Positions 47,225 through 58,745 of a DNA stretch of 64,000 nucleotides are shown piece by piece. The translations under genes were made by a program, and so were the position numbers. The notes beneath the pieces are model-generated. The model made no database searches. It worked only from the letters and a program-made list of their open reading frames with translations, and was not told the origin of the DNA. The stretch comes from Armigeres subalbatus. Its lineage: Eukaryota > Arthropoda > Insecta > Diptera > Culicidae. The stretch lies in assembly GCF_024139115.2 (NCBI RefSeq), contig NC_085141.1, positions 45,505,065-45,569,064 on the forward strand, read 5' to 3'. The first letter of the stretch is position 1; every line of letters begins with the position of its first letter.

Positions 47225-47491
47225 AGGACAATAGTTACATGGCCACATTTGGCTCAATTGGCTTGGGTGGGTGTTCAAACAGTGTACTCTCTGTGTCACG
47301 TAATAAATAAAATAATTTGGTGAGCATGACATCAAATTCTCCAAAGGCAGGTTTATTTATCGCTCTATGGTCTGTCGAGCACCTAATGTGGCACGATAAC
47401 ATGGAATCTATTTGTTTTCTGCAGCAACACGATTTTTTGGCAAGATTGTGAAGTAAATAAAATTGTACCATTTTGGTACAGATCTATCATA

Positions 47492-47580
47492 CTCGTGCTG
47501 AAAAAATCATCTTTTTGCAACTAGTTGCACAATAGTAGTTTGTGCAACTAGTTGCAAAAAGATGATTTTTTCAGAACGAG
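47492..47580. repeat. 40-bp hairpin with one mismatch
   Basis: Arm 47492-47531 (start CTCGTGCTGAAAAAATC) pairs with 47541-47580 over 40 bases with a single mismatch around a 9-base loop. Each arm contains the palindrome GCAACTAGTTGC. The same arm sequence reappears singly at about 47975-48015 and 60140-60170. Confidence 0.88.
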
Positions 47581-48179
47581 TTGTCAGGGGGACGAGTTGT
47601 CCCCCCAGTAGTTACATGACTACATTTAGCTGAATTAGTTTGGGTGAGTGTTTAAATAGTGTACTCTAAGCGTCTTGTAATTAATGAAAGACATAACATC
47701 ACAATTTTCCAAAGGCAATTGCATCCATCGCTTCATAGATTTCAAGCTATGCAATTTGGCACGATAAGATGGAATCTTATTGTTCTCTGCCGCAACATAA
47801 TTTATTGGCATGAATGATCATGTGGAGTAAATTCGATTGTACAATTTTGGTATAGATTTATCATATTAAAGCTCGTCATTGCAAAAAATGCGTGTGCAAC
47901 TCGTTGCAAAACTCGATTTTTTCAGCACTCGTAGTATTTATCCAACTCGGCAAGCCTCTTTGGATAAACGTACAACTCGTGCTGAAAAAATCATCTTTTT
48001 GCAACTAGTTGCACAAACTACTATTATGCAACCCATTTGAGTTGCATAATGTTCATTAAAGCACCCATACATGTCATTGGTATGGAAAAGTAGACCGTTT
48101 CATCACTCAAATGCTAACTGTAAACCCGGTATTATGATCAGAAATTGCAAAATATTTTTTATGAAGTTAAATTGTAAAC

Positions 48180-49240
48180 AAATAATCAATCAAAAGCCTG
48201 AATGCGTCCATTTTTGAAAGAATTAAAACCAAAAATAGAGAACTATTCAAATTACACATGTTCCAAGATCTTAAAAAAAATCGTATCTTCGAAATATTGA
48301 GAATGTAGCTAAAACCATTTTGAGAGCCTATTTCAACTACAAGCTTTATCAGGATAAAGCTATAATAAGGAGGCTCTTGATGTCAAAGTTGTCGTGTAAC
48401 ATCTCGTAATCTACACAAACTATAAGCGTCACCTTTTAGAAAACCAAGAATGTTCAAACGTATGTAGCAAGGATTTTTGACAAACTACATCCTATTTACA
48501 TTATTATTAGGACGTACCTTATCATTATCGGATAATAGTAAAAGAGTAAAAAATTGATTACCTGATAACTTTCCCTCAAAACCACAAACGCTCATTAATA
48601 ATGAAATTTATTTGTTTAACGATAATTCAAACTACGGACAAAATTAGCTCAAATCCTATTCTTGGTTGCGCATGTAATGCTTGTGGTAGATAGAAGTGGG
48701 TTACGCCGAAAACTAACTGGAAGACTTGATACTTTGAATTTCCCTGATTAAAGCAGAATTGGCCATCTCCTAACTTACAAACCAAAGGAGCAGCTTACTC
48801 CGATATATGTGTAATTAGTCCTACAAAGGGTTTCAAAATTCCATCAACCGAGCTAGCGATTTTTGGATTTCAAGGTTTTAATTATATCCACGGAAATCAA
48901 ATTGAACATGAGTTATGAATAGTATTAATCGAATAATTTAAGATAAACGCAATTGAAAAACGCTCATTTCTATGAACTTTGAAGTTACCCTCTCTTTATG
49001 GAATATTTCTGTTTGAAAAAAGCGTGACTTGAGACAATTTTCAATCTGTATTTGTCGATGACATGACATACATTTTTCAATATTCATGTAAACGAAACCT
49101 GACAGCAGAATAGAACTGCTATCGACTACGCAGTTTTTTCTACTCAGATCTCTCTTTGAACATGCTCGAAAAGTAAGTTAGTTCTTAATACCTAATATTC
49201 TGGCTAATTTTTTTATGGTCAATTTAATACAAAACAATGG
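48180..49240. other. AT-rich spacer, nothing recognised
   Basis: No frame above 60 codons with a plausible domain, and no obvious TIR pair. Confidence 0.4.
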
Positions 49241-50250
49241 GCAGAAACTTAATGAAAACATGAAACAGGATTCGCCGTCCTATACAACTTGTTGTGAGTA
49301 AACAAATTAAGACCAAGTGTCCCAAAACTAAGTGAATTTTTTAAATGCATTTTACGAATAAAAAATTAGTTCTTGGGCTTCTTTTAAAAAAGTTTTTTTT
49401 TTTTGTAAAAAATTTTCATTGGCTAATTTTTTTTTTCACTTTGTATACGAGAAAGGCAAAAAATATATTGGCTAAAACTTTCGAGCCCAGAGTCCCAATT
49501 TTCATTGGAAAACAATCGGACAGGATTCCCCGTCGAGCACAATTTGTTGCGCGCAAATCGGTTGATGAAAACTGATCGAAAAGTTGGCCTGACTTTCCAA
49601 GCCTTTTTTGCTTAAAAATGTATTTTGACCATAGTTTCTGATCCCGTCTGCCCAGTTCTCAATAGAAAGCAATGGGACGGGATCCCCTGTCGAACGCTAC
49701 TTTTGCGAAACAATCGGTAAAGGATAAGTGCCAAAAAAGTGAGCTAGATTTTTTCACTCGTCTTCGTCAAAAGATAAAGTATTTTGACCTTAACTTCTGA
49801 GCCCATAGTCCGATCCTGCCAATTTTCAATAGGAAACAATGGGACAGGATTCTGCGTCGAATGCAACTTGTTGCGAGTAAATCGGTTAAGGGTAAGTGCC
49901 TGAAAAATGGGCTAGACTTTTCCACTCGTTGTTGTCTAAAAAAAGTATTTTGACCATAACTTCTGAGCCCATAGTCCGATCCGGCCAATTTTCAATAGGA
50001 AACAATGGGATAGGATTCTGCGTCGGTTAAGGGTAAGTACCTGAAAAGTGGGCTAGATTTTTTGCGCACATACACACACATACACACGCACACACATACA
50101 GACACACATACACACACATACACACACAGACATCACCTCGATTCGTCGAGCTGAGTCGATCGGTATATAACACTATGGGTCTCCGAGCCTTCTATAAAAA
50201 GTTTGTTTTTGGAGCGAACATATAGCCTTTACGTATACTTTGTATACGAG
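49240..50250 (+). repeat. Dispersed repeat RepB in a diverged tandem of four to five units
   Basis: Blocks at about 49480-49565, 49625-49740, 49785-49925 and 49940-50045 repeat the order TTTTGACCATAACTTCTGAG, CCCATAGTCCGATC, CAATAGGAAACAATGGGA and AATCGGTTAAGGGTAAGTGC with unit lengths near 115-165 bp. The last is followed by a CA-rich microsatellite (50066-50130), GAGTCGATCGGTATATAACA and TATACGAGAAAGGC. A looser unit may start at 49240. Confidence 0.7.
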
Positions 50251-50254
50251 AAAG

Positions 50255-50464
50255 GCAAAAATTAATATATAAAAATATAAATATATGAAAATAAAAATAT
50301 ATCAAAATAAAGATATATGAAAATATCAATAAATGAAAACATAAATATATGAAATATAAACGAATGAAGAAACGAAAATATGAACACAAGATAAAATGAA
50401 AATATAAAAATATGAATATAGGAAAATATGAATACATGATAAAATGAGAACGTGATAATATGAA
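50255..50464. repeat. Low-complexity ATATGAAAATA tandem sequence
   Basis: Same simple repeat as 46400-46870. The pogo-like element at 50467 is inserted in it, since AATATATAAATAAAAATATG resumes at 51062. Confidence 0.7.
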
Positions 50465-50466
50465 TA

Positions 50467-51054
50467 CAGTCGACTTTCTACATCTCGATGCATGCTTAAA
50501 ATCAATAACACAGAGATGTGTTTGCATCACACAAAACGGACCTAATGCGGAACATCCCCTAGATGAGCGATAGTTACACAGCCACAAAAATAGCTCGTGT
50601 GGTTTTATTGAAACTTGGATTTCAATATTTTCAACAGTATTTGGTTCCTCATGAAACAAGGAATCTGTACAAACGTTAACATGTTGAAAAGGACCGTTAT
50701 CACGACCGTACGAGGCATTTTTGTGCCTGTGTAACTGTCGCTCATCTAGGGGATGTTCCGCATTAGGTCCGTTTTGTGTGATGCAAACACATCTCTGTGT
50801 TATTGATTTTAAGCGTGTGTGTTCTGGTCATATTTTGTTGAGAATTCTTTCTCTCAAATATACTCAAATTTCTAGGCTACTAGACCATCTTTGAACAATA
50901 ACAAACACATAAAAAACAAGGGATGATATTTGTTTTGTTGTCGTTTTTCATAGAAACGAGCTTTTCCTGATCTAGTATTCACTTAAATTTTTCTTCCATT
51001 GATCTCTCCTTATCTCGATGGTCCCTTAAATATCGAGATGTGGAGAGGCGACTG
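50467..51054. mobile_element. pogo-like TIR element with a nearly perfect internal palindrome
   Basis: The left TIR CAGTCGACTTTCTACATCTC and the inverted right TIR CAGTCGCCTCTCCACATCTC match at 20 of 23 over their full length. TA borders both ends (50465-50466 and 51055-51056). Arms 50494-50592 and 50717-50814 are inverted copies of about 98 bases with only two differences. TA duplication and CAGT(C) ends fit pogo/Tigger-type MITEs. No transposase. Confidence 0.82.
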
Positions 51055-51169
51055 TATTTGAAAAATATATAAATAAAAATATGAAAATATATAATTAAAA
51101 AATATAGTTCCTTATCAGCAGTGTATGGCAGCATAAAAATACAACATTATCAAAAAACTGGGAAAATTT

Positions 51170-52470
51170 CTTATGGAATTTCTCCTTTAAAAAAACTCTA
51201 TGCATTATTTATCCTTTAGAATCTCCTTGGAAAATAATTGGAAGTTAAATCCTGAAATTTTGAATTAAATTTTTAAAAAATCCTTCGGAAATTTTATGAA
51301 AGAATTCTTAGAATATCTTCGAAATTTCCCTCAGGTACTCCTTTAAATTTTCCTCCAGGAATTAATTCAGGAAAACTGCGATGAATTCTTCAAAAATTCA
51401 TTTTGGTATTGCTCTACGTTTTCTTTTAGGTATCTTTTCGGAAATCCTTTTACAATTTGATTTGAAAAATCCATTATTAAACCTGACGAGAAATGTATTT
51501 TCCTTTAAAAAAGGATTAAAGAATTCCTTCATATTGTGTTTTTACGATTTCATTCAGCGATTGTTTCAGAAATTTAAAAGAAAATCCTCCAGTAATTCCT
51601 CAAGCAGTTTCTTCAAAAATCTGGGAAAAGTTCTAACAACTCATTAAAAATTTCTCTTGAGAATTTCTTCAGAACTTCGTCAAGGAATTTTATCAGGGTT
51701 CCTCCATGACTTCTTTTGGAAATTCCTTTAGGAATTATTCAAACACTAGTCGACCCGGCAGACGTTGTCCTGCATAGTAAGCGAAAATGCGCGTTGTGCA
51801 CTGCCCAAGCGAAATTTCCATACGATTCTTAATTTTAGTTTTTCACGATTTAAACAACTTTACTCGTGATTTTAGCATTAGGAAATATCATATAAACCCG
51901 TCGGAAACGATAACGAACATATTTGCTGAAGAAATGAAGCAAATCCATCCAATTGTTTTCGAGTTATGCGGATACGAACGCAGACTATTTCATTTTTATA
52001 TATAAGATATTACCGGAATTTTTTTAGCAACGCTTTCAGAAATTCCTCTCAAGTTTCCATAGAAAATTCCTTAAAGAATTCTTTCTGGCATCTTTTCTCA
52101 TCCGGATTTAAGAATTCCTTCAAAAAATTTCATATGGAAAATTCCTTTGGGAATTTTGTTAAGGAAATACTTTGGATTTTGCGTTGAAAACTCCTCCACT
52201 CCATACGAGAGTATGTCGTTCTGTAATGAATTTCCGGAAAACCCCTTGTGAAAAAGTCTCGGAATTACTCCTGCAGGAAGGATTTTTTGGTGAGACTTTC
52301 AAAGGAATTTCCGAAGAAAACAATGTCTAAGTGAATGGAACAATGTCCAAGAGTGAAGAAGAAAACTAAAAAAATATTTAAGTAAATTCCCGATAAAAGA
52401 ATGTTGGAGTTCCTGTCTGTAAGAATTCCTCTGAATATTCTGAAGATTCCAAATAAGTTGCTTTAAGAGA
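51170..52470. repeat. Decayed GGAATTCC-like repeat zone
   Basis: Loose repeats of GGAATTTC, AATTCCTT and TTCAGGAA with 12-25-base spacing resemble the zones at 14.4-16.4 kb and 35.7-36.4 kb. RepC copy 2 interrupts it. No gene. Confidence 0.5.
51745..52009 (+). repeat. Dispersed repeat RepC, copy 2
   Basis: It starts ACTAGTCGACCCGGCAGACG, contains CAATTGTTTTCGAGTTATGC and ends TTTCATTTTTATATATAAGA. The architecture is shared with 39978-40229, with a longer middle. Confidence 0.55.
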
Positions 52471-52645
52471 GTTTCTCCAGGGTTTATTAAAATTGACGGT
52501 TTAAATTTCGGAAAAAAAATTGGGGTATATTTTGAAATTTTAGGAAAGATATTTAACTTGACAGCTCATGTGGTCCATCGTGCAAATATCTAACTCCGTC
52601 GTTTATTTTTGTTTCGAACGTGAAAATAGTATTGAATTAGCAATA

Positions 52646-52826
52646 CACCCGATTCTTTTTTTACATGGATTATTTTCACACGGATTTTTTACACGGCTTA
52701 TTTTACACGGATTCTCGAAATAACACGGATTTTTTTTACACGGATTCTCGAAATAGCACGGATTTTTTTTACACGGATTTTTTTCACACGGCACGCATCC
52801 CCCGTGTAAAAAAAAAGAATCGGGTG
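52646..52826. mobile_element. Small TIR element with internal ACACGGATTTTT repeats
   Basis: CACCCGATTCTTTTTTTACA at the left is mirrored at the right (TGTAAAAAAAAAGAATCGGG, then TG). TA lies on each side (52644-52645 and 52827-52828). The interior is a short tandem of TTTTTACACGGATT / CTCGAAATAACACGG units. Confidence 0.75.
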
Positions 52827-53385
52827 TACATATTTTTAAGTCAATCGAGTGACTGTCAAATCGTTCAAACGTATTGTTGTTGTTTATTGTCCATTCAATC
52901 AATCAATTAATTAATATTTTGAATACAAAACCTTATTACGCCCTCGAAAAAAAAACTCTTTCAATCAGCGGATCATATTCAAGGAATGAGTATTGGATTC
53001 AGAACGATCGGGTGATCATAGAAGTGTTTGTTTCTGATCGGTGCGGTCGGTAAATCGATTGATTATAGTGCGTTCGATTATGAGTACGCGATTTATCGTA
53101 TTTATGAGTGTTCATATTAGTGTTTAAAATGCTCCGATGGTCACATCAGTAATCATTGTGAATCCAGATTCCAGACCCAGCGATACCTACTCATTAACAA
53201 ATGTTACCTCCTGTGATTTTCGTGGAGACGCAGAGGTAAACACGGACTCTAAACAGCGAATTTCACATACTTAAGTTCCTTCTATTTCATAACTGCCTTT
53301 AAGGACATGACCGGCGCCGTTATTGATTATTGTATTTATTGGGATAAGAAGCTGTACGGATGTCAGCTAGCTGGATCATATCCAA

Positions 53386-53541
53386 GGGCTTCGTGGCCGT
53401 GCGGATAGCGACGTCAATCGTCTAGATGCATGTACTTTGGAGTGTGGTTTCGATTCCCGCCCCGGTAAGGAGCGGACTTTTCATGATCGTGGTTGTTATG
53501 TGTCCTGTCCGTTGTATCATGCTAGGTGTTAAGTGTTCAGT
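53386..53541 (+). mobile_element. Second type of tRNA-related SINE, left part, interrupted
   Basis: GGGCTTCGTGGCCGTGCGGA (box A region) and GGTTTCGATTCCCGCC (box B) lie about 55 bp apart. The body continues to 53541, where a large element is inserted, and resumes at 61218 (AGTGTTCAGTCTGTACGACC, to about 61270). A genuine tRNA gene is rejected because no consistent cloverleaf can be drawn. Confidence 0.65.
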
Positions 53542-54009
53542 AGGGTGTCCCAAAATTGGACCAAGTCTGGGATTTTGGGGGCTCAACCTTCAAATGAAAG
53601 CTTAAGGTATAACAAAAGAAAAATTGTTCTACGACAACTCTGGGAAATGACGTTCAGGGCATTTTATGAAAAAAGTGCATTTTTTTTAGGTAACATCGAA
53701 AATACCGGTAAGAAATTCGATGAAACCCATCCATTTTATATTTTTTACATTTAACTTAGGGTCTATACTGTATGGTAAAACTTTGGTACCGCATGTTTTA
53801 GCTCTATCTATTTTTCACTGATGCTTTAACCCTTATGCGGCCAACAAAAAAAACACACGTCGATGGCCGACAGGGTACCCGTGTTCCACTAAATTGATAT
53901 TCTCATAACTTCAACAATTTTCAACCGATTTGGATAATTTTGACAGTTTTGGAAACAGAAACTCATATACTTTTAGCCTATTGTCAAGGTTTACAGCTTT
54001 TGCCCATGG

Positions 54010-55319
54010 TTATACAAGAAATCTTTGAACTAAGGCTTAAGAGTCTACACGCGTAACCAAAGGCCATTCAGCCAGTTTCAAATATGCTACAAGCTCTTTG
54101 CGCTTCTTAGAATTGAAGGTGTTCACAGTATATGCTTCGGGTAATGCAAAAATCCCTGAAATGAAGTCTTAGTCATCCGAGAAATCTCTGGAGTAAAGCC
54201 TAAAGATCTACTCGCGTAACCAAAGGCCTATTATGCAAATTCAAACACGGTACATGCTCTTTGTGGTACTTAGCATAGAATGCGTTCACAGTATATGTTC
54301 CGAGTCATCCAAGAAATCTCTGGAGTAAGTCCTTAAGGTCTACACTCGTAACCATGGGTCTATGGACTTGTCTCAAAAGTGGTACATGTTTTTTGCGCAT
54401 CTTGAAATCAAATGTGATCACTACATATGTTCTGCGCTATCGAAGAAATCTCTCGGATAAGTCCTCTGGCGCCTTCATTGCATATAATCATGGTCATCCA
54501 AGAAAACCCTGGAAAAGGCCTTCAGGTCTACACGCGTAACCAGAGATCTTTTAGATTGTTTCAAAACTGGTACATGCCCTTTGTGGTGCATAGAATAGAA
54601 CGCCTTTATTGCATATGTTCATGGTCATCCAAGAAAACCCTGGAATAGGCCTTAAGATCTACACGCGTAACTAAAGATGTTTCAGATTTTTTCAAAAGTG
54701 TTACATGCCCTTTGTGGTACATAGAATAGATTGCGTCCATTGCATAGGTTTATGGTCATCCAAGAAAACCCTGGAATAGGACTTTAAATCTGCTTGGGTA
54801 CCCAGAGATCTTTTGGCTTATTTCAAAAGTGGTACATGCCCTTTGTGGTACATAGAAAAGAATACGTCCATTGCATATGTTTATGGTCTTCCAAGAAAAT
54901 GCTAAAATAGGCCTCAGGATCTTCACACGTAACCTTTCGGATTGTTTCAAAAGTGGCATATGCCCTTTTTAGTACATTGAATATACCTTTCATTGCGTAT
55001 GTTCATGGGTATCCAAGAGAACACTTGAACAATCAGCAAGAACTTCACGCGTAACCAGAGTTCGTTCGGCCTAATTAAATAGTTATACATGCCTTTTATA
55101 GTACGTAGAATAGAATGCACCCATTTTAAATGTTCATGGTCATCCAAGAAACCCCTGAAGTAAGGCATTAGGATCTACACCAGAGATATATCAGCCTGTT
55201 TTAAATTTGGTACATGCCTTTGGGGCCCATGGATAAATGCGTTCATGGCATATGCTAATGGTCATCCTAGAAATTTATGGAGTTATACTTCTAGGCTTAC
55301 ACGAATATCTAGAGGGTCT
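54010..55319. repeat. 131-bp tandem array in the piggyBac-like element
   Basis: TGGTCATCCAAGAAAACCCTGGAATAGG-type cores (split here) recur at 54491, 54622, 54753, 54884, 55006, 55137 and 55259, giving steps of 131, 131, 131, 122, 131 and 122. Each unit carries CTACACGCGTAACCA and GGTACATGCCCTTTGTGG. More diverged units extend left to about 54010. Inverted relatives lie at 58760-59060. Confidence 0.88.
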
Positions 55320-55547
55320 TTAAGGTCACTCCTTACGGAATCCAAGTTTCAAGTGCTCGCGTTTTCGGGGGCACACCACTCGATATGGAAGTAACGCACA
55401 ACTGTCATTTTTATTATTTCACGCATGCTGCGACACAGCAAAGCTAAATCATCAAAAAATACAGTTGTGCGCCGCCTCCGTATCGATTGGTGTGCCCCCG
55501 AAAACGCGAGCACTTTGAAACTTGGATTCCGTGAGGAGTGGCCTTAA
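55320..55547. mobile_element. TTAA-flanked palindromic MITE inside the piggyBac-like element
   Basis: TTAAGGTCACTCCTTACGG at the left and, inverted, TTAAGGCCACTCCTCACGG at the right. The match continues through AATCCAAGTTTCAA, GTGCTCGCGTTTTCGGGGGC and ACACCA to arms of about 85 bp. The TTAAGG ends resemble those of the MITEs at 38042 and 39535. Confidence 0.8.
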
Positions 55548-55928
55548 TCTAATTTTAATATGGTACATGATCTTTGCGATATTAGCCCGTTTTTTCCCTC
55601 ACGTTCTCGGCGTGAAGTTGTATCGTTCCAATTTATTTACATTTTGCATTTCCAAAGCATATACTTCATATTAGTGATATCAATGAAGTTTGTATACTAC
55701 CTGGAACCAACAACAACAAGACAACAATAACTATTTGGAATGCTAATATATCAAGATGAGGTTTCACATCTTGTTTATTCTTCAATAACTGCCCAGAGCT
55801 AATGACAACAACTTGAACTACTTGAAATGCAAACATATATCAATAGCCTTCCGTTCGTGGGTTGATCTACAGATCATTCCTATATGGAGTTCATAGACTA
55901 CCTAGTACCATGGCAAAAACAAAAATTA

Positions 55929-56061
55929 CAGCAGACGTTCGATAACTGCAAGTCATTTAACTGCAATTCGATAACCGTTTGACGTCTAGAAGGCGTTGCA
56001 GTTATCGAACGGCATTCGATAACTGAAAAGTAAACATTTTGCAGTTATCGAACGGCTACTG
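55929..56061. mobile_element. 133-bp pogo-like MITE
   Basis: The left TIR CAGCAGACGTTCGATAACTG and the inverted right TIR CAGTAGCCGTTCGATAACTG match at 18 of 20. TA borders both ends (55927-55928 and 56062-56063). The core repeats GTTCGATAACTGCA-like sequence. It sits in diverged array sequence of the piggyBac-like element. Confidence 0.8.
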
Positions 56062-56063
56062 TA

Positions 56064-56540
56064 CTAGGAATGCGTATATTTACTCAGATGAGGTTGACCC
56101 GATTTTGTCACTCCCAGATTTTGTCTACCCCTGATTTTGCCTAACCCGATTTTATCACGTTTTCGATCCAATTTGCCGCAAACAATAAAGATTTTCATGA
56201 AATAACTTTCACTGCCTGTAGCTTATTATGAATCATTTATGAGTACCTGTTGATAAGTTTGTACGTCTCTTCGACAAAAAAATACGGATTCCATTCACGT
56301 ATTTTGCCTTTCCTTCATTACGGAGCCCACGACAATAAAAATAACTACTTAAAATACAAACATATACCAAGAAAGAGTCTCACAACTTGCTTATTTTCAA
56401 ATAACTGCCTCTATTCAGGAGGTTGATCCATCGACCTTGACTCTATTTCATAGAGTGGAGCTCAAGACAACAACAAGAACTACTTGGAATACAAACATAT
56501 ACCAAGATGGGGTCACAAAACTTGTTTATTCTTCGACAAC
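56064..56540. other. Mixed interior of the piggyBac-like element
   Basis: A short run of CCCGATTTTGTC-like repeats (56098-56160) and diverged 143-bp-type units. No gene. Confidence 0.45.
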
Positions 56541-58745
56541 TGCCTCCATTACGGAGATTGATCTAGAGAACTTCGGTGGGGTTTGATCCAACGAAACCAG
56601 TACGCTAGACAGGTGTTTTCCCTACTAAGCTACGAAGGACCTCCGTCGTCCTCCGCAGCTTAGCGGGTACTGATGAAACCAAATTCACAGCACCGGGCAT
56701 GTAGCCGAACTCTCGCAATACATTCTCAGAACTAACTCTCTCATATATGTTTTTGTACAATGTAAACCAAGTAGGATGAGTATTTAGTGTTATCTGGCTC
56801 CTACACACTTGCTTCATCACCAACGGCGCTCGATGAAGTAGGGTTGTGTGAGATTGGGCCAGTTGGTCGTCAGATCCCAACTCGACCACATAAGCGAAGA
56901 AAGATCGCCTTTCGAGCTCAGCACATTCAAAGTTAATTGCCTATGTTCCGGGTATTGAGCCACCCGTAGTGGAAATTATTTACTATGTCTGAAACTCGAT
57001 TATGCATATGCACAACATGTAATAGATTAAGTTCGGAAAAGGTATTGGAGGAAAACCGCTACCTTCCGTCCCTCCCAGTTGTTCTTCAATAACTGCATCC
57101 GTTACGGAGGTTGATCTACCGACCTTGACTCTATGGAGTTCGTAGACTACCTGGAGCCCACGACAACAACAAAAACTACATGGAATACAAACATATACCA
57201 AGAAAGGGTCACGCTACTTGTTTATTCTTCGATAACTGCTTCCATTACGGAGATTGATCCGAAGATCTTGACTGTATGGAGTTCGTAGACTACCTGGAAC
57301 TCACAACAACAAGAAATACATGAAATACAAACATATACCAAGAAGGGGTCACACAACTTGTTTATTCTTCAATATCTGCCTCCATTACAAAGGTTGATCC
57401 ACAGACCTTGAATCTATGGAGTTCGTAGACTACCTGGAGCCCACGACAACAAGAACTACTTGGAATACAAACATATACCAAGAAGAGGTCACAAAACATG
57501 TTTATTCTTCGATAACTGCCTCCATTACGAACTCTATGGAGTTCGTAGACTACCTGGAACCAATGACAACAAGAACTACTTAGAATACAAACAAATACCA
57601 TGAAGGCGTGACACAACTTGTTTATTCCTCAATAACTGCCTCCGTTACCAATGTCGAACCCCATACCTTGACTCTATGGAGTTCGTAGACTACCTGGAGT
57701 CCTCGACAACAACAAGAATTACTTGGAATACACACATGTACCAAGAAGGGGTCACGCAACTTGTTTATTCTTCGATAACTGCCTCCATTATGGAGATAGA
57801 TCCGAAGATATTGACTGTATGGAGTTCGTAGACTACCTGGAACTCACGACAACAACAAGAACTACATGAAATACAAACATATACCAAGAAGGGGTCACAC
57901 AACTTGTTTTTTCTTCAATAACTGCCTCCATTACGGAGGTTGATCCACCGACCTTGAATCTATGGAGTTCGTAGACTACCTGGAGCCAACGACAACAACA
58001 AGAACTACTTGGAATACAAACATATATCAAGAAGGGGTCACAAAACTTTTTTATTCTTCAAGCGCTGCCTTCGTTACCGAGGTCGATCCCCAGACCTTGA
58101 CTCTATGGAGTTCGTAGACTACCTGGAGTCCTCGACAACAACAAGAACAACTTGGGATATACACATATACCAAGAAGGGGTCACGCAACTTGTTTATTCA
58201 TCGATAACTGCCTCCATTACGGAGATTGATCCGAAGACCTTGACTGTATGGAGTTCGTAGACTACCTGGAACTGACGACAACAACAAGAACTGCATTAAA
58301 AACAAACATATGCCAAGAAGGGGTCACAAAACATGTTTATTCTTCAATAACTGCCTCCATTACGGAGGTTGATCCACCGACCTTGAATCTATGAAGTTCG
58401 TAGACTACCTAGAGCCCACGACAACAACCAGAACTACTTGGAATACAAACATATGCCAAGAAGGGGTCACACAACTTGTTTATTCTTCGATAACTGCCTC
58501 CATTACGGAGATTGATCCACAGATCTTGACTCTATGGAGTTCGTAGACTACCTGGAGCCCACGACAACAACAAGAACTACTTTGAATACAAACATATACC
58601 AAGAAGGGGTCACACAACTGGTTTATTCTTCGTTAACTGCCTCCATTACGGAGATTGATCCGAAGACCTTGACTGTATGGAGTTCGTAGACTACCTGGAA
58701 TCAATGACAGCAACAAGAACTACTTGGAATGCAAACATGTTTTAA
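56540..58745. repeat. 143-bp tandem array with a three-unit higher-order period
   Basis: GAGTTCGTAGACTACCTGGA starts at 57136, 57279, 57419, 57539, 57679, 57822, 57965, 58108, 58251, 58394 (one variant), 58537 and 58680. Most steps are exactly 143; three are 140, 120 and 140. Units of the GACTGTATGG type appear at 57279, 57822, 58251 and 58680, so the last three recur every 429 bp. The unit is not a multiple of three and frames change each unit, so the short minus-strand frames with YVCIPSSSCC are not coding. Diverged units reach back to about 55850. Confidence 0.9.

Larger units (their letters stand above)
47170..48180. repeat. Two diverged segments related to the foldback element at 53542-61217
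   Basis: Segments 47206-47490 and 47605-47890 each run through AGTTACATG, GGGTGTTCAAACAGTGTACT-like, TCCAAAGGCA, GGCACGATAACATGGAATC and TTTTGGTA-AGAT blocks. They parallel the arms of the foldback element around 59755-59990. The tail 48060-48180 (TACATGTCATTGGTATGGAA, GTATTATGATC) matches its 60640-60720 part. They contain strong hairpins, listed separately. Confidence 0.6.

Noticed and set aside
53400..53475. A functional tRNA gene, suggested by the box A- and box B-like sequences
   Set aside because: The sequence does not fold into a consistent cloverleaf, lacks a 3' acceptor stem match, and continues into a longer SINE body.
57001..58260. Short minus- and plus-strand frames (YVCIPSSSCC and MEFVDYLE types) as small genes
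   Set aside because: They repeat with the 143-bp unit, which is not a multiple of three, and each is cut off at the unit boundary.
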